64,000 nucleotides of DNA, from assembly GCA_934101575.1 (NCBI GenBank), contig CAKORJ010000001.1, forward strand, positions 372,001 through 436,000. Reading direction: 5' to 3'. Every line of letters starts with the position of its first letter. Position 1 is the first letter of the stretch. This DNA is from an uncultured Bacilli bacterium (GTDB lineage: Bacteria > Bacillota_I > Bacilli_A > RF39 > UBA660). The notes below the pieces were generated by a model, which worked only from the letters and a program-made list of their open reading frames with translations, did not search any database and was not told where the DNA came from. The translations under genes and the position numbers were made by a program. Positions 9,038 through 17,368 of the stretch are shown here, piece by piece.

Positions 9038-9157
9038 CTTATTAAATAGTTTTATTTTTTGTGGTTTTTAGTCTTTTGAGCATCCTATTAGTACGACAAA
9101 TATGTTGTCATTTCAATAATTATCAAATGTTTTCGGTTAGTTGCTGATTTTTGCATC

Positions 9158-9203
9158 AAAAAAGAATTAAAATTCAAACTTCTTTTGATTTTAATTCTTT
9201 TAT
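9158..9203 (-). terminator. Terminator overlapping the rbfA 3' end
   Basis: A 13-base-pair stem, AAAGAATTAAAAT (9161-9173) with its complement at 9188-9200, followed by T residues on the minus strand. The rbfA stop codon lies in the loop. It ends the rimP-nusA-infB-rbfA operon. Confidence 0.75.
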
Positions 9204-9518
9204 CTTTTCTTCTATATGTTCTCCATATTCTATACTTGTATCATAATGGAAACTTATTTGAGGCATTTTTCTTATGTCTACACATTTTGATAATTCTATT
9301 TCTATAAAGTTTGCTGCTCTATTTAGAGCTTTTTCTGTTTCTTCTTTTTTACTTCTGTCTAGACATGTGAAATATACTTTGGCATAGGATAGATCATTTG
9401 TTACATCACATGCTGTTAGTGTTACAAATTTTATTTCTGGATCTTTTATTTCTTCTAGGATAATTCTACTTATTTCACGAGTGAACATACTTCCTATTTT
9501 TTTGGCTTTTAAACTCAT
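9174..9518 (-). CDS. rbfA: Ribosome-binding factor A
   Basis: A 114-residue KH-type protein that binds immature 30S subunits and helps process the 5' end of 16S rRNA, important in the cold. Family features are the RxxxxI..EISRIILEEIKDPEI start, the T.CDVTNDLSYAKVYFTC strand and the C-terminal PQISFHYDTSIEYG motif. It overlaps infB by one base (TAATG), the usual position at the end of the nusA-infB operon. Confidence 0.95.
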   Translation of the reverse strand: MSLKAKKIGSMFTREISRIILEEIKDPEIKFVTLTACDVTNDLSYAKVYFTCLDRSKKEETEKALNRAANFIEIELSKCVDIRKMPQISFHYDTSIEYGEHIEEKIKELKSKEV

Positions 9519-11635
9519 TATCTTTTTACCTCTTCTAGGGTATATGCTTCTATTGTGTCTCCTTCTTTTATGTCATTATAGTTTTCTATTGTTATACCAC
9601 ATTCTATACCTTTTTTTACTTCATTTGCTTTATCTTTTCCTCTTTGAAGTGATCCTATGTTTCCATCATATATTACTATTCCATCTCTTATTACTCTTGC
9701 TTTGTCATTTGCTTTTATGATTCCATCTGTTACTAAGCATCCTGCTATGGTTCCTACTTTTGAGAATTTGAATAATTGTCTTACTTCGGCAGTTCCTAGT
9801 ACTTTTTCTTCGTATTCTGGATCTAACATACCTAGTATTGCATCTTCTAATTCTTCTATTATTTTATATATTACGTTGTGTAGTCTTATGTCCACGCCAT
9901 ATTCTTTAGCTAGTTCTACTGTTTTATTATTTGGTCTTACGTTAAAACCTATTACTATGGCATTTGAAGCATTTGCTAGGACTATATCACTTTCTGTTAT
10001 TGTTCCTACTCCACTTCTTATTACGTCTATTTTTACATCATGGGAATCTATTTTTGATAGTGATTGTTTTATTGCTTCTTCACTACCTTTTACATCTGTT
10101 TTTAGTACTACACTTACAGATTTTGCTCCTTCTTTTACTTTATTAAATAAATCATCTAGAGTCATTCCTGATCTGTTTGTGTTAGCTTCTTTTGCTCTTT
10201 CTTTTCTTTCTTCGGATACTTTTCTTGCTTCTTTTTCTGTTTCAAAAGCCATGAATCTATCTCCGGCGACTGGTAGTTCATTAAGTCCAGTTATTTCTAC
10301 TGGGGTACTTGGTCCTGCTATGGCTATGTTTTCTCCTTTATCATTTTTTAAAGTTCTTACTTTACCATAGTTAGTTCCTACCACTACTGGGTCTCCTAGT
10401 CTTAATGTTCCGTTTTGAATTAGGATTGTTACTACTGTTCCTATGTTTTTATCTAGTCTTGCTTCTATTACTGAACCTGTTGCATATCTATTTGGATTTG
10501 CTTTTAATTCTTCCATGTCAGCGATTAGTAATATATTATCTAGTAGTTCATCTATTCCCATTTTTGTTTTAGCAGATATTTTGTTTACTAGAGTATCACC
10601 ACCCCATTCTTCTGGAGTTAATCCTGCTTCTGATAGTTCTGTTAAGACTCTTTCTGGGTTGGCATTTGGAAGATCCATTTTATTGATTGCTACTATGATT
10701 GGAACTTTTGCAGCTTTAGCATGATCTATTGCTTCTATTGTTTGTGGTTTTACTCCGTCTTCAGCGGATACAATTATTATTACTATATCAGTTACAGAAG
10801 CTCCTCTTGCTCTCATTTCGGTAAACGCTGCATGTCCTGGAGTATCTATAAATGTTATTAGTTTATCTTTTGCTTTTACTTGATATGCTCCTATGTGTTG
10901 TGTTATTCCTCCGGCTTCGCCGCTTACTACTGATGTTTGTCTTATAGCATCTAGAAGTGATGTTTTTCCGTGATCTACGTGACCCATTATAGTTACAACT
11001 GGAGGTCTTGGTTTTAGATCTTCTTCTTTATCTATTATTTCGAATTCTTCAAAGTTTGATATATCTCTTGTTTCTTCTTTTTTTAATTCTTTTCCATAGT
11101 CTACGACTAAAAGTTCTGATGTTTGGAAGTCTAATGCTTGATTTAAATTAGCCATTGCTCCTAGATCAAATAGTTTTTTTATTAAGGTTGCAGGACTTTC
11201 ATTTAGAGCTTCTGCTAATTCTTTTACTGTCATTCCTTCTTTATATAGAATAATTTTATCGTTTTTTGTGTCATTTCCTTTTAGTTTCTCTTTGTGTTTA
11301 TATAAGTCTTTTTTGGCTTTTAAGTACTCTTTGTTGTCTTTCTTTTTAGATACTGGTTGTTTTTTCATCTTTTTAGTTGTTTTATCTTGAACTGCTTCTA
11401 TTCTTAGATCTTTTTCTAAAGCATCATCATCTAAGACTTCGTCTTCTTCTTCGATTATTTCTTCTTTTTCTTCTTTGGTTTCTTCACTTGAAAGTTCATT
11501 ATCTAAAAGAATAATATCATCTTCGGAAAGCATGTCATCCTCGTTTCTTATTTTTATATCTAATTTTTTACATAATGACATAATTTCTTCTATACTTTTG
11601 TCTACATCTACTGCATATTCTTTTAAACTCATCAT
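9518..11635 (-). CDS. infB: Translation initiation factor IF-2
   Basis: GTPase that brings initiator tRNA to the 30S subunit and promotes subunit joining. An acidic/Lys-rich variable N-terminus (to about residue 130) is followed by the IF2N motif ([11 protein letters not shown]), then the G domain with G1 GHVDHGKT near 220, DTPGHAAF and NKMDLP. Domains II-IV follow, with the C-terminal C1/C2 part intact. The frame is open to a GTG at 11647, but that GTG is part of the AAGTGGTGA ribosome-binding site, so the ATG at 11635 (or 11632) is the better start. At about 705 residues it is slightly short in the N-terminal extension. Confidence 0.96.
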   Translation of the reverse strand: MMSLKEYAVDVDKSIEEIMSLCKKLDIKIRNEDDMLSEDDIILLDNELSSEETKEEKEEIIEEEDEVLDDDALEKDLRIEAVQDKTTKKMKKQPVSKKKDNKEYLKAKKDLYKHKEKLKGNDTKNDKIILYKEGMTVKELAEALNESPATLIKKLFDLGAMANLNQALDFQTSELLVVDYGKELKKEETRDISNFEEFEIIDKEEDLKPRPPVVTIMGHVDHGKTSLLDAIRQTSVVSGEAGGITQHIGAYQVKAKDKLITFIDTPGHAAFTEMRARGASVTDIVIIIVSAEDGVKPQTIEAIDHAKAAKVPIIVAINKMDLPNANPERVLTELSEAGLTPEEWGGDTLVNKISAKTKMGIDELLDNILLIADMEELKANPNRYATGSVIEARLDKNIGTVVTILIQNGTLRLGDPVVVGTNYGKVRTLKNDKGENIAIAGPSTPVEITGLNELPVAGDRFMAFETEKEARKVSEERKERAKEANTNRSGMTLDDLFNKVKEGAKSVSVVLKTDVKGSEEAIKQSLSKIDSHDVKIDVIRSGVGTITESDIVLANASNAIVIGFNVRPNNKTVELAKEYGVDIRLHNVIYKIIEELEDAILGMLDPEYEEKVLGTAEVRQLFKFSKVGTIAGCLVTDGIIKANDKARVIRDGIVIYDGNIGSLQRGKDKANEVKKGIECGITIENYNDIKEGDTIEAYTLEEVKR

Positions 11636-11659
11636 AGTTATCACCACTTTCTTTATTTT

Positions 11660-11923
11660 TTATTCTTGACAGTTTTTTAATAATTGTTCATAAATACTAT
11701 CATCTATTTTTATTTCTAGATGTTTTTCTAATACTTTTGTGTTTTTTGCTTTTTCTATTACTTCTTTACTTAGTTTTAGATATGCTCCTCGACCATTTGC
11801 TTTACCTGTTTCATCTACTATTACATTTCCTTCTGGGGTTCTAACTACTCTAGTTAGTTCTTTTTTAGGATATTTTTCATGTGTTACTACACAGGTTCTC
11901 ATTGGTATTTTTTTTGGTTTCAA
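11660..11923 (-). CDS. rnpM: YlxR/RnpM RNA-binding protein
   Basis: About 87 residues of the YlxR (DUF448) family, called RnpM in Bacillus for its effect on RNase P. The family signature is clear: IPMRTCVVTHEKYPKKEL, then VVRTPEG and GRGAYL. The frame is open to a GTG at 11932, but the AGGTG site and alignment to the Bacillus protein (MKKHKIPLRKCVV) favour the TTG at 11923, which also removes the overlap with nusA. It lies between nusA and infB. The ylxQ gene (an L7Ae-type ribosomal protein) that normally follows is absent. Confidence 0.9.
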   Translation of the reverse strand: MKPKKIPMRTCVVTHEKYPKKELTRVVRTPEGNVIVDETGKANGRGAYLKLSKEVIEKAKNTKVLEKHLEIKIDDSIYEQLLKNCQE

Positions 11924-11924
11924 A

Positions 11925-12995
11925 TTATTCACCTACTTTAATATTTATGCCCATTTCTTTTACTTGTTCACTGTTTTTTACATCTATTTTATACTTAGTT
12001 AATCTTGATGCTAAACGTACGTTTTGTCCTTTTTTACCTAGAGCTAGTGAGAAGTCGTCTCCATCTGCTATTGCTAGGGCTTCTTGTTTTTTAGGATCTA
12101 GAATGTATACTGAAACATTTTTTGCAGGATTAAGTGCATTTTTTATAAATTCTTCTTTGTCTTCGGAGTATTTAATTATGTCTAGTTTTTCTCCGGATAA
12201 TTCTTTTATTATATTTGCTATTCTAGAACCTCTTTCTCCTATACAACATCCTATTGGATCAATATTAGCATATTCTGAATAGACCGCTACTTTACTACGT
12301 GATCCTGCGTCTCTTGCAACACCATATATCATTACTGAACCATCTGCTAGTTCTGGTATTTCTAGTTCGAATAGTCTTTTTACAAAGTTATAATGACTAC
12401 GTGATAGAAGAATTATTGTTCCTTTATTATTTGAACTTACTTTTGTTACATAAGCTTTTATAGTTGAGTTCATTTCTATTTTTTCTTTTCCTATAAGTTC
12501 ACTTTTAGGAAGAATTCCATTAGTTCTACCTAGATCAATATAATAATTGTTTTCATCTTCTAGGGAGACTACTCCTGAGACTAATTCTCCTTCTTTATCT
12601 TGGAATTCTTCAATCAAACTATTTCTTTCTGCTTCTCTTATCTTTTGTACTACAACTTGTTTTGCAGTAGAGGCTGCTACTCTACCAAAGTTATCTGGAG
12701 TTATTTCAGTATCTATTGTGTCTCCTAATTCTAATGTTTTATCTAGTTTTTTAGCATCTTCTAAAGATATTTCTGTATCTTCATCTTCTACTTCTTCTAC
12801 TACTGTTTTATATGAATAGATCTTTATATCTCCAGTATCTCTATTTATATTAACTTTAGCATTAGTAAGAGAATCAAAGTTTTTCTTATATGCAGATAAA
12901 AGAGCAAGCTCCATTGCTTCAAAAATTATATCACGATCTATATGTTTTTCTTTTTCAAGTAGATCTACTGCATTTAAAAATTCTTTTCCATTCAT
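11925..12995 (-). CDS. nusA: Transcription termination/antitermination protein NusA
   Basis: A 356-residue NusA with the N-terminal RNA-polymerase-binding domain (about 1-125), S1 domain (LVSGVVSLEDENN, 135-200) and two KH domains. KH1 carries DPIGCCIGERGSRI and KH2 carries LALGKKGQNVRLA. It modulates pausing, intrinsic termination and rRNA antitermination. The length matches Gram-positive NusA, which lacks the acidic C-terminal repeats of Escherichia coli. It overlaps rimP by one base. Confidence 0.97.
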   Translation of the reverse strand: MNGKEFLNAVDLLEKEKHIDRDIIFEAMELALLSAYKKNFDSLTNAKVNINRDTGDIKIYSYKTVVEEVEDEDTEISLEDAKKLDKTLELGDTIDTEITPDNFGRVAASTAKQVVVQKIREAERNSLIEEFQDKEGELVSGVVSLEDENNYYIDLGRTNGILPKSELIGKEKIEMNSTIKAYVTKVSSNNKGTIILLSRSHYNFVKRLFELEIPELADGSVMIYGVARDAGSRSKVAVYSEYANIDPIGCCIGERGSRIANIIKELSGEKLDIIKYSEDKEEFIKNALNPAKNVSVYILDPKKQEALAIADGDDFSLALGKKGQNVRLASRLTKYKIDVKNSEQVKEMGINIKVGE

Positions 12996-13234
12996 TATTT
13001 TACTTCTCCTTTTTCTTTACTTGATATATCTAAAAGATATTTGTCTTTTATAAAATCTTCTTTATCAAGTATATCATTAATTAATTTGCTAGCTTCGACT
13101 ATTTTGTCTAAGTCTAGAGTATCACTACTATCTAATATTATGTTTAAGTTTTCTTTTTCATAAGTAATACTATCTATTACTATGTTCTTTTCAAGTAGTG
13201 GCTTTTCTAGAACTTTTCTTATCTTTTGTTCCAT
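12995..13234 (-). CDS. rimP: RimP-like ribosome maturation factor, N-terminal domain only
   Basis: Only 79 residues against about 150 in normal RimP. The visible part follows the RimP N-domain: helix VLEKPLLEKNIVIDSITYEKE, a short strand, DLDKIVEASKLINDILDKEDFI and the ending YLLDISS, which corresponds to the YxLEVSSPG motif that ends that domain. The C-terminal SH3-like domain that contacts S12 is missing. The gene is first in the nusA operon, has a strong AAAGGAGG site and joins nusA through TAATG, so it is probably expressed and not a relic. Identity rests mainly on position and this partial similarity. Confidence 0.72.
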   Translation of the reverse strand: MEQKIRKVLEKPLLEKNIVIDSITYEKENLNIILDSSDTLDLDKIVEASKLINDILDKEDFIKDKYLLDISSKEKGEVK

Positions 13235-13260
13235 ATAATTCCTCCTTTAAAACAAAGCAA

Positions 13261-13279
13261 AAGTGGGTTTTGCCCACTT
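13261..13279 (-). promoter_or_regulatory. Leader hairpin of the rimP-nusA operon
   Basis: AAGTGGG (13261-13267) pairs with CCCACTT (13273-13279) over a 5-base loop. It sits almost at the predicted transcript start, with an interrupted T-rich tract and then the rimP ribosome-binding site. It could be an attenuator or a 5' stabilising hairpin. Its GC content stands out from the surroundings. Confidence 0.5.
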
Positions 13280-13291
13280 CGTTGTACTTAG

Positions 13292-13319
13292 ATTATAACA
13301 CAAAATATTTAATTTGCAA
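13292..13319 (-). promoter_or_regulatory. Promoter of the rimP-nusA-infB-rbfA operon
   Basis: On the minus strand TTGCAA (13314-13319) and TATAAT (13292-13297) are 16 bases apart, giving a start near 13285, just before the leader hairpin. Confidence 0.65.
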
Positions 13320-13374
13320 ATATATTAGTGTTATTTAATAATTTTTTAATTGGTTAATTATCAACAAAAGCAAA

Positions 13375-13415
13375 GTTTTCATAACAAAAGTATTAAACTT
13401 TTGTTATAGGAAAAC
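13375..13415. repeat. Long hairpin between the variable-region gene and the rimP operon
   Basis: ATAACAAAAGT (13381-13391) pairs perfectly with 13397-13407 over a 5-base loop. Beyond a 2-base bulge, GTTTTC pairs with GAAAAC (13410-13415). There is no T-run on either side, so it is not an obvious terminator. It lies about 110 bases past the stop of the surface-protein gene. Confidence 0.6.
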
Positions 13416-13465
13416 TATTACTATAACTCATAATTTACAAAAAATATTATAGTTTAGTTTACATA

Positions 13466-13505
13466 GAAAAAATCTTATAAAATTACTTATTCATAATTTT
13501 ATAAG
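13466..13505 (-). terminator. Hairpin/terminator after the variable-region gene
   Basis: CTTATAAAATTA (13474-13485) pairs with TAATTTTATAAG (13494-13505), 12 perfect pairs with an 8-base loop and T6 on the minus strand. It lies 22 bases after the stop codon. It reads as a terminator, although hairpins just downstream of DGR variable regions are also known. Confidence 0.75.
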
Positions 13506-13527
13506 ACTGTTATTTTGTTATCAACAC

Positions 13528-15990
13528 TTACGGTGTTATTACAAGGCGAGATGAGTTGGTAGAGCCACTGTCACCGGAGTCGTGGCTCGAATGGAACACT
13601 CCGGCATGAGAACCACCCGCATAGTCGCCCCCGCGCAGGAACCAAGGGTCGTAAGCTCTAGCTAGCCAACCATTACCTGTGGTATTTAATACTTCTTTTA
13701 TAGAGTCTCCTAATTTACTTCTTATTCTTGATGGACTATCTGTATCTGTTCCAAAACTATATTTATCATAATATTTACTATTTGGATAACTATATGTTCC
13801 TGTATAACTTGTATACTTACCATTATCATATATTATTCCTGTATATCTTGAATTATCAGAAGAATTACGTCCACTCATCATTGTACTTCCATCATTACTT
13901 ACTATATTTCCCATTACATATTCAGCTGCTCCTCCACTCATATCATATACTCCATAGATGTTATGTGTTGTACTTGAACTTGGTCCATCTTTTCCTTCTC
14001 CTATGGATGTTATTTTTGTTTCTACATTTGGTGTATCTAATACTTTTATATTTTTTATATATCCTGTATCTGTTCCACTTGCACCTGAAGAATCTTTTCT
14101 ATATGTAAATGTTAAGATATAACTTCCTGTTTCTAATTTTCTTGATACATTTATATATTTTAATGCAGCTTCTGTTGTTCCTAAATCTGTTCCTCCAATT
14201 TTTGTACTTTCTCCAGTATCAGATAATGCTGTTCCATCTTTTGTTATTGTATAATACAAATAATCATACTTTTTGCTTTCACTTGATACACTCCAATCAA
14301 ATGATAGATATGTATCATCTGTTGGGGCTGTAAAACTAAATTTTAAATTAGTTGTTGTTGAGTTTTGCCCTTGATTAGAACTTTTATATAGACCATCTGA
14401 AGAAGTCCAAGGGTATGTTGTATCATTTGTTACTGTTGGTGTTATTGTTGTTCCGCCAGATATTATTGTATTTTTATTATAAATATCATTATATTTATAT
14501 GTTCCCTCTGTAGAACTTGAAACATCTGAGCTTCCTCCACTTCTTCCTGTATACATACCACTACTATTATTTATATTTACTTCTTTACATGTACCATCTG
14601 TACATGTTCCATATTTTGAGTGTGATAGGTATGCTACGGCTCCCCATTCCATGTTTTTTATCATATGGGTATCTGTTGTAGCAGAAAATCCATATATGTT
14701 TCCGCTGTCATTCATTTTCATTATATTTGTAGGAAAATTTCCTAGTCTTTGATATGTTATACTTGTTAAGTTAGGTTTTGTTGTAATACTATCTATTGTT
14801 CCTGTTAGTTCAAACTTCCCTATCCAAAATCCTTTAAGTTCTTCTTCTCCAAATGTAAATGCTGGGTGTGTATAATATTTATTATTACATGTACTATCTG
14901 TACATTCAGTATTATTTATCTTACAACTTTCTGATTTTGCTCCATCTGTTCCTGATATGGTATCACTGCATGTTATTTCTCCTGTTTTTGCTGTTTCCTT
15001 TTCAAATACTATTTCTATTGGTTGAGGACTACTTGTTTTTGTTCCGTCTGCGTTATAATTCCACACTTTATATTTATATCTTGGTATCCATACTTGCATT
15101 GTTAATATATCGTCCATTGGAATTGTTGTACCATTTTCTGCAGATAAATATTTTGCTCTGTTAGTGGATGATACTGTTACACTATTAGCCCACATTTTAT
15201 TATTATAATCATACCACTTATAATTTTTATCTTTATTATTTACATCTGCTTTCTTCCAAGATGAACTTGCTTCATCATAATATACTGGTATCATTCCTTC
15301 ATCTAGTACTGGAGCATTAGCGCCACTTTTATCTAAGTTATTATCAATATACTCTGCCCCTTCTCCATTAACATTAACTCTAAATTTATATTGGTATTTT
15401 GTGTTATTACTTTTGTATTCATTATACCAATCACTTGCTACTACGTCTTTATCTATCCAAGCTTTTAAAACATATTTACTTGTTATTTTAGTACCACCCT
15501 TTTTATGTGTATGTTTAGTACTATATAAATTAAAATTATTTAATTCACTTAGTTTTACTGGACTTACTAATTGATTACCTTCTTTATCCTCTAAATAAAC
15601 TTTAACTGCACTTGGATCAAGTCCAGTAAGTCCTGTATCTACTACTAATGGTTCTATATTAATATCATAATTAATCACTTGTGAATAATCTGAATTTGTA
15701 GTAACTGCAAATTCAAACTTAGCACCCTTCTTACTTAATAATTTTCCATCATTATCACTCATAGGAAGAGCATTTGTTAAATTAATTTCACTTGTGCTTT
15801 CTAAATAAGTAAGAGAAACCTCTCCTGTTGAAATACTATTTGCATCTTTACTAATATAGCTCCAGTATCCTCCTGCTATAGTTGTTCCTGTTACTATTAG
15901 CATTAGTGCTAATACTGCGCATATGTTTATTACTATTTTTTTATTTTTTTTCTCTTTTAAGAAACTAAGTTTTTCTTTTAATTTATTCAT
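13528..15990 (-). CDS. Surface protein with FGE/C-type-lectin-like C-terminus; candidate DGR variable protein
   Basis: An 820-residue paralog of the protein at 6735-8909. A short basic N-terminus and one membrane segment (about 19-43) precede a TasA-like region. The shared linker follows (GMIPVYYD, WIPRYKYKVWN), then the FGE-like part (HPAFTFG, EWGAVAYLSHSKYG, VYDMSGGAAEY near 682). Relative to its paralog it carries an insertion of about 150 residues before VYDMSGG that looks like a beta-sandwich module (LSFDWSVSSESKKYDYL). The last 38 residues, from PWFLRGGDY to the stop, are encoded by strikingly GC-rich DNA with A-avoiding codons, like a DGR variable region. It has a strong promoter of its own at 16023-16051. 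Confidence 0.78.
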   Translation of the reverse strand: MNKLKEKLSFLKEKKNKKIVINICAVLALMLIVTGTTIAGGYWSYISKDANSISTGEVSLTYLESTSEINLTNALPMSDNDGKLLSKKGAKFEFAVTTNSDYSQVINYDINIEPLVVDTGLTGLDPSAVKVYLEDKEGNQLVSPVKLSELNNFNLYSTKHTHKKGGTKITSKYVLKAWIDKDVVASDWYNEYKSNNTKYQYKFRVNVNGEGAEYIDNNLDKSGANAPVLDEGMIPVYYDEASSSWKKADVNNKDKNYKWYDYNNKMWANSVTVSSTNRAKYLSAENGTTIPMDDILTMQVWIPRYKYKVWNYNADGTKTSSPQPIEIVFEKETAKTGEITCSDTISGTDGAKSESCKINNTECTDSTCNNKYYTHPAFTFGEEELKGFWIGKFELTGTIDSITTKPNLTSITYQRLGNFPTNIMKMNDSGNIYGFSATTDTHMIKNMEWGAVAYLSHSKYGTCTDGTCKEVNINNSSGMYTGRSGGSSDVSSSTEGTYKYNDIYNKNTIISGGTTITPTVTNDTTYPWTSSDGLYKSSNQGQNSTTTNLKFSFTAPTDDTYLSFDWSVSSESKKYDYLYYTITKDGTALSDTGESTKIGGTDLGTTEAALKYINVSRKLETGSYILTFTYRKDSSGASGTDTGYIKNIKVLDTPNVETKITSIGEGKDGPSSSTTHNIYGVYDMSGGAAEYVMGNIVSNDGSTMMSGRNSSDNSRYTGIIYDNGKYTSYTGTYSYPNSKYYDKYSFGTDTDSPSRIRSKLGDSIKEVLNTTGNGWLARAYDPWFLRGGDYAGGSHAGVFHSSHDSGDSGSTNSSRLVITP
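13531..13668 (-). other. Candidate DGR variable region (VR)
   Basis: Over 13561-13620, 37 of 60 bases are G or C, and over 13621-13680, 34 of 60, in a genome otherwise near 27%. Invariant residues use codons without A: Arg-Gly-Gly is CGC GGG GGC here but AGA GGT GGT at the same place in the paralog. From the His after GVF onward, 12 of 13 codons end in C or T, as expected if they descend from AAC/AAT codons whose A positions were mutated. The fold and the position at the extreme 3' end match known DGR targets. No reverse transcriptase or template repeat lies in the window. Confidence 0.65.
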
Positions 15991-16022
15991 ATCTATACCT
16001 ACTTTCAGTACTCTATAATAGA

Positions 16023-16051
16023 ATTATATAATTTTTTTTTATGTTTTTCAA
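16023..16051 (-). promoter_or_regulatory. Promoter of the 820-residue surface protein gene
   Basis: TTGAAA (16046-16051) and TATAAT (16023-16028) with exact 17-base spacing on the minus strand, about 30 bases before the start codon. It is a good housekeeping-type promoter. Confidence 0.75.
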
Positions 16052-16055
16052 GAGA

Positions 16056-16079
16056 AAAAGAGGTAAAATAACCTCTTTT
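16056..16079 (-). terminator. Terminator of the rhodanese gene
   Basis: AAAAGAGGT (16056-16064) pairs with ACCTCTTTT (16071-16079), then T residues on the minus strand. It overlaps the stop codon and abuts the next promoter. Confidence 0.7.
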
Positions 16080-16368
16080 ACATTGTTGTTATATAATCGT
16101 GATATCCTCCTAAAACATTTACTACTCTATAACCTTTTTTTGATAATTTTTCACATACTCCTACACTTTCCATTCCTTGTGTACAATATAAATAATACTC
16201 TTTATCTTTTTTCAAATATTTATCTGGGTCTATTAATAAAAAAGAACTTGGTATGTTTATACTACTGGGAATAGAGCCTAGATTATGTAAATATTTCTTT
16301 CTTATATCTATTATATTTACTCTTCCTATCATACCTTTTAACTCACTAGCTCTTATATTTTTAAACAT
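16078..16368 (-). CDS. Single-domain rhodanese-like protein
   Basis: A 96-residue rhodanese domain, the size of single-domain sulfurtransferases of the GlpE/PspE/YqhL type. The active-site loop carries Cys62 in YCTQGMESV, and the family's N-terminal VNIIDIR and GSIPSSINIP motifs are present. It probably carries a persulfide in the cytoplasm. Its acceptor is unknown and the neighbours give no hint. It has its own terminator. Confidence 0.88.
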   Translation of the reverse strand: MFKNIRASELKGMIGRVNIIDIRKKYLHNLGSIPSSINIPSSFLLIDPDKYLKKDKEYYLYCTQGMESVGVCEKLSKKGYRVVNVLGGYHDYITTM

Positions 16369-16421
16369 ATTATTCCTCCATAATATTTTATGTATAAGTC
16401 TAGTTTTTGTTAAAGCAATAG

Positions 16422-17297
16422 TTATTTGTTTGTTACTTTTTCTTTTAAGTTATTATCAAACTTTTTATTTCTTATCATTTCTATTTCATATTTATATGGA
16501 GGGAATCCTTCTATATAAGGAGTTTCTAGTATTTTTGGTATATTTTCTAGTTTTTTATTATATATAATATTTATTAAACTATTAAAACCTATTTCTCCAT
16601 ATCCTATGTTTTCATGTCTATCTTTATGTGATCCTTGTATATTTTTACTATCATTTACATGGATACATTTTATTTTTTTTAATAGATTATATTTTTCAAA
16701 TTCTTCTAAAACTTTATCGAATTCTGATACATTATATCCAGAGTCTGATAAATGGCATGTATCTAAACATATACCTATTTTATCTTTTTCTTTTATATTT
16801 GTTATTATTTGATTTAATTCTTCTACTGTAGTACCTAGTTCTGTACCTTTTCCTGCCATTGTTTCTAATAATATTGTTGTTTTAGTAGTAGGAAGTATTT
16901 CATTTAAGGCATTTATTATGTTGTTTAAGCCAGTTTCTTTACCTTGTCCTACATGAGAACCTGGATGTAGTATTAGTTTATTTATACCTAGTTCTTCACA
17001 TCTTTTACATTCTTGTTCTAAGAAGTTTATTGAAAAGTTATATTTTGATTCTTCGCCATTTGCTAAGTTTATTATATAGGGAGCATGTATTACTACATCA
17101 TTTATATCTATGTTGTTTTCTTTCATTAAATTTTTAGCTTTTTCTGTTATTTCTTTATTTATTTCTGCTCTATTTGTGTTTTGGGGCGCTCCGGTATAAA
17201 ACATAAATGTATTAGAGCCATATGATAATGATTCTTCTACTGAACCTAATAATTGTGTATCTTTTTTAAATGAGACATGTGAGCCTATTTTTAACAT
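16422..17297 (-). CDS. nfo: Endonuclease IV (AP endonuclease)
   Basis: A 291-residue TIM-barrel, zinc-dependent AP endonuclease that cuts DNA 5' of abasic sites in base excision repair. Family markers in order are IGSHVSF at the start, FMFYTGAPQ, VIHAPYIINLAN, LILHPGSHVGQG, LLETMAGKG, GICLDTCHL and CIHVNDSKN. The metal-binding His, Glu and Asp residues of these motifs are all present. It is monocistronic or at the end of a short unit and starts behind AGGTGAATAAAAA. Confidence 0.96.
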   Translation of the reverse strand: MLKIGSHVSFKKDTQLLGSVEESLSYGSNTFMFYTGAPQNTNRAEINKEITEKAKNLMKENNIDINDVVIHAPYIINLANGEESKYNFSINFLEQECKRCEELGINKLILHPGSHVGQGKETGLNNIINALNEILPTTKTTILLETMAGKGTELGTTVEELNQIITNIKEKDKIGICLDTCHLSDSGYNVSEFDKVLEEFEKYNLLKKIKCIHVNDSKNIQGSHKDRHENIGYGEIGFNSLINIIYNKKLENIPKILETPYIEGFPPYKYEIEMIRNKKFDNNLKEKVTNK

Positions 17298-17324
17298 TTT
17301 TTATTCACCTCTAGTGTTATTATA

Positions 17325-17356
17325 ACAAAAAATAGATACTATTTGAAGTATCTATT
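17325..17356 (-). terminator. Terminator of the prepilin-like gene
   Basis: AATAGATACT (17331-17340) pairs with AGTATCTATT (17347-17356), followed by T6 on the minus strand. Confidence 0.7.
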
Positions 17357-17368
17357 AATGTAGTTTTT

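Noticed and set aside
9657..10370. Long plus-strand frame of 237 codons opposite infB.
   Set aside because: It is a mirror of infB codon use (Ser/Leu/Phe-rich), with no start signals. infB is certain on the other strand.
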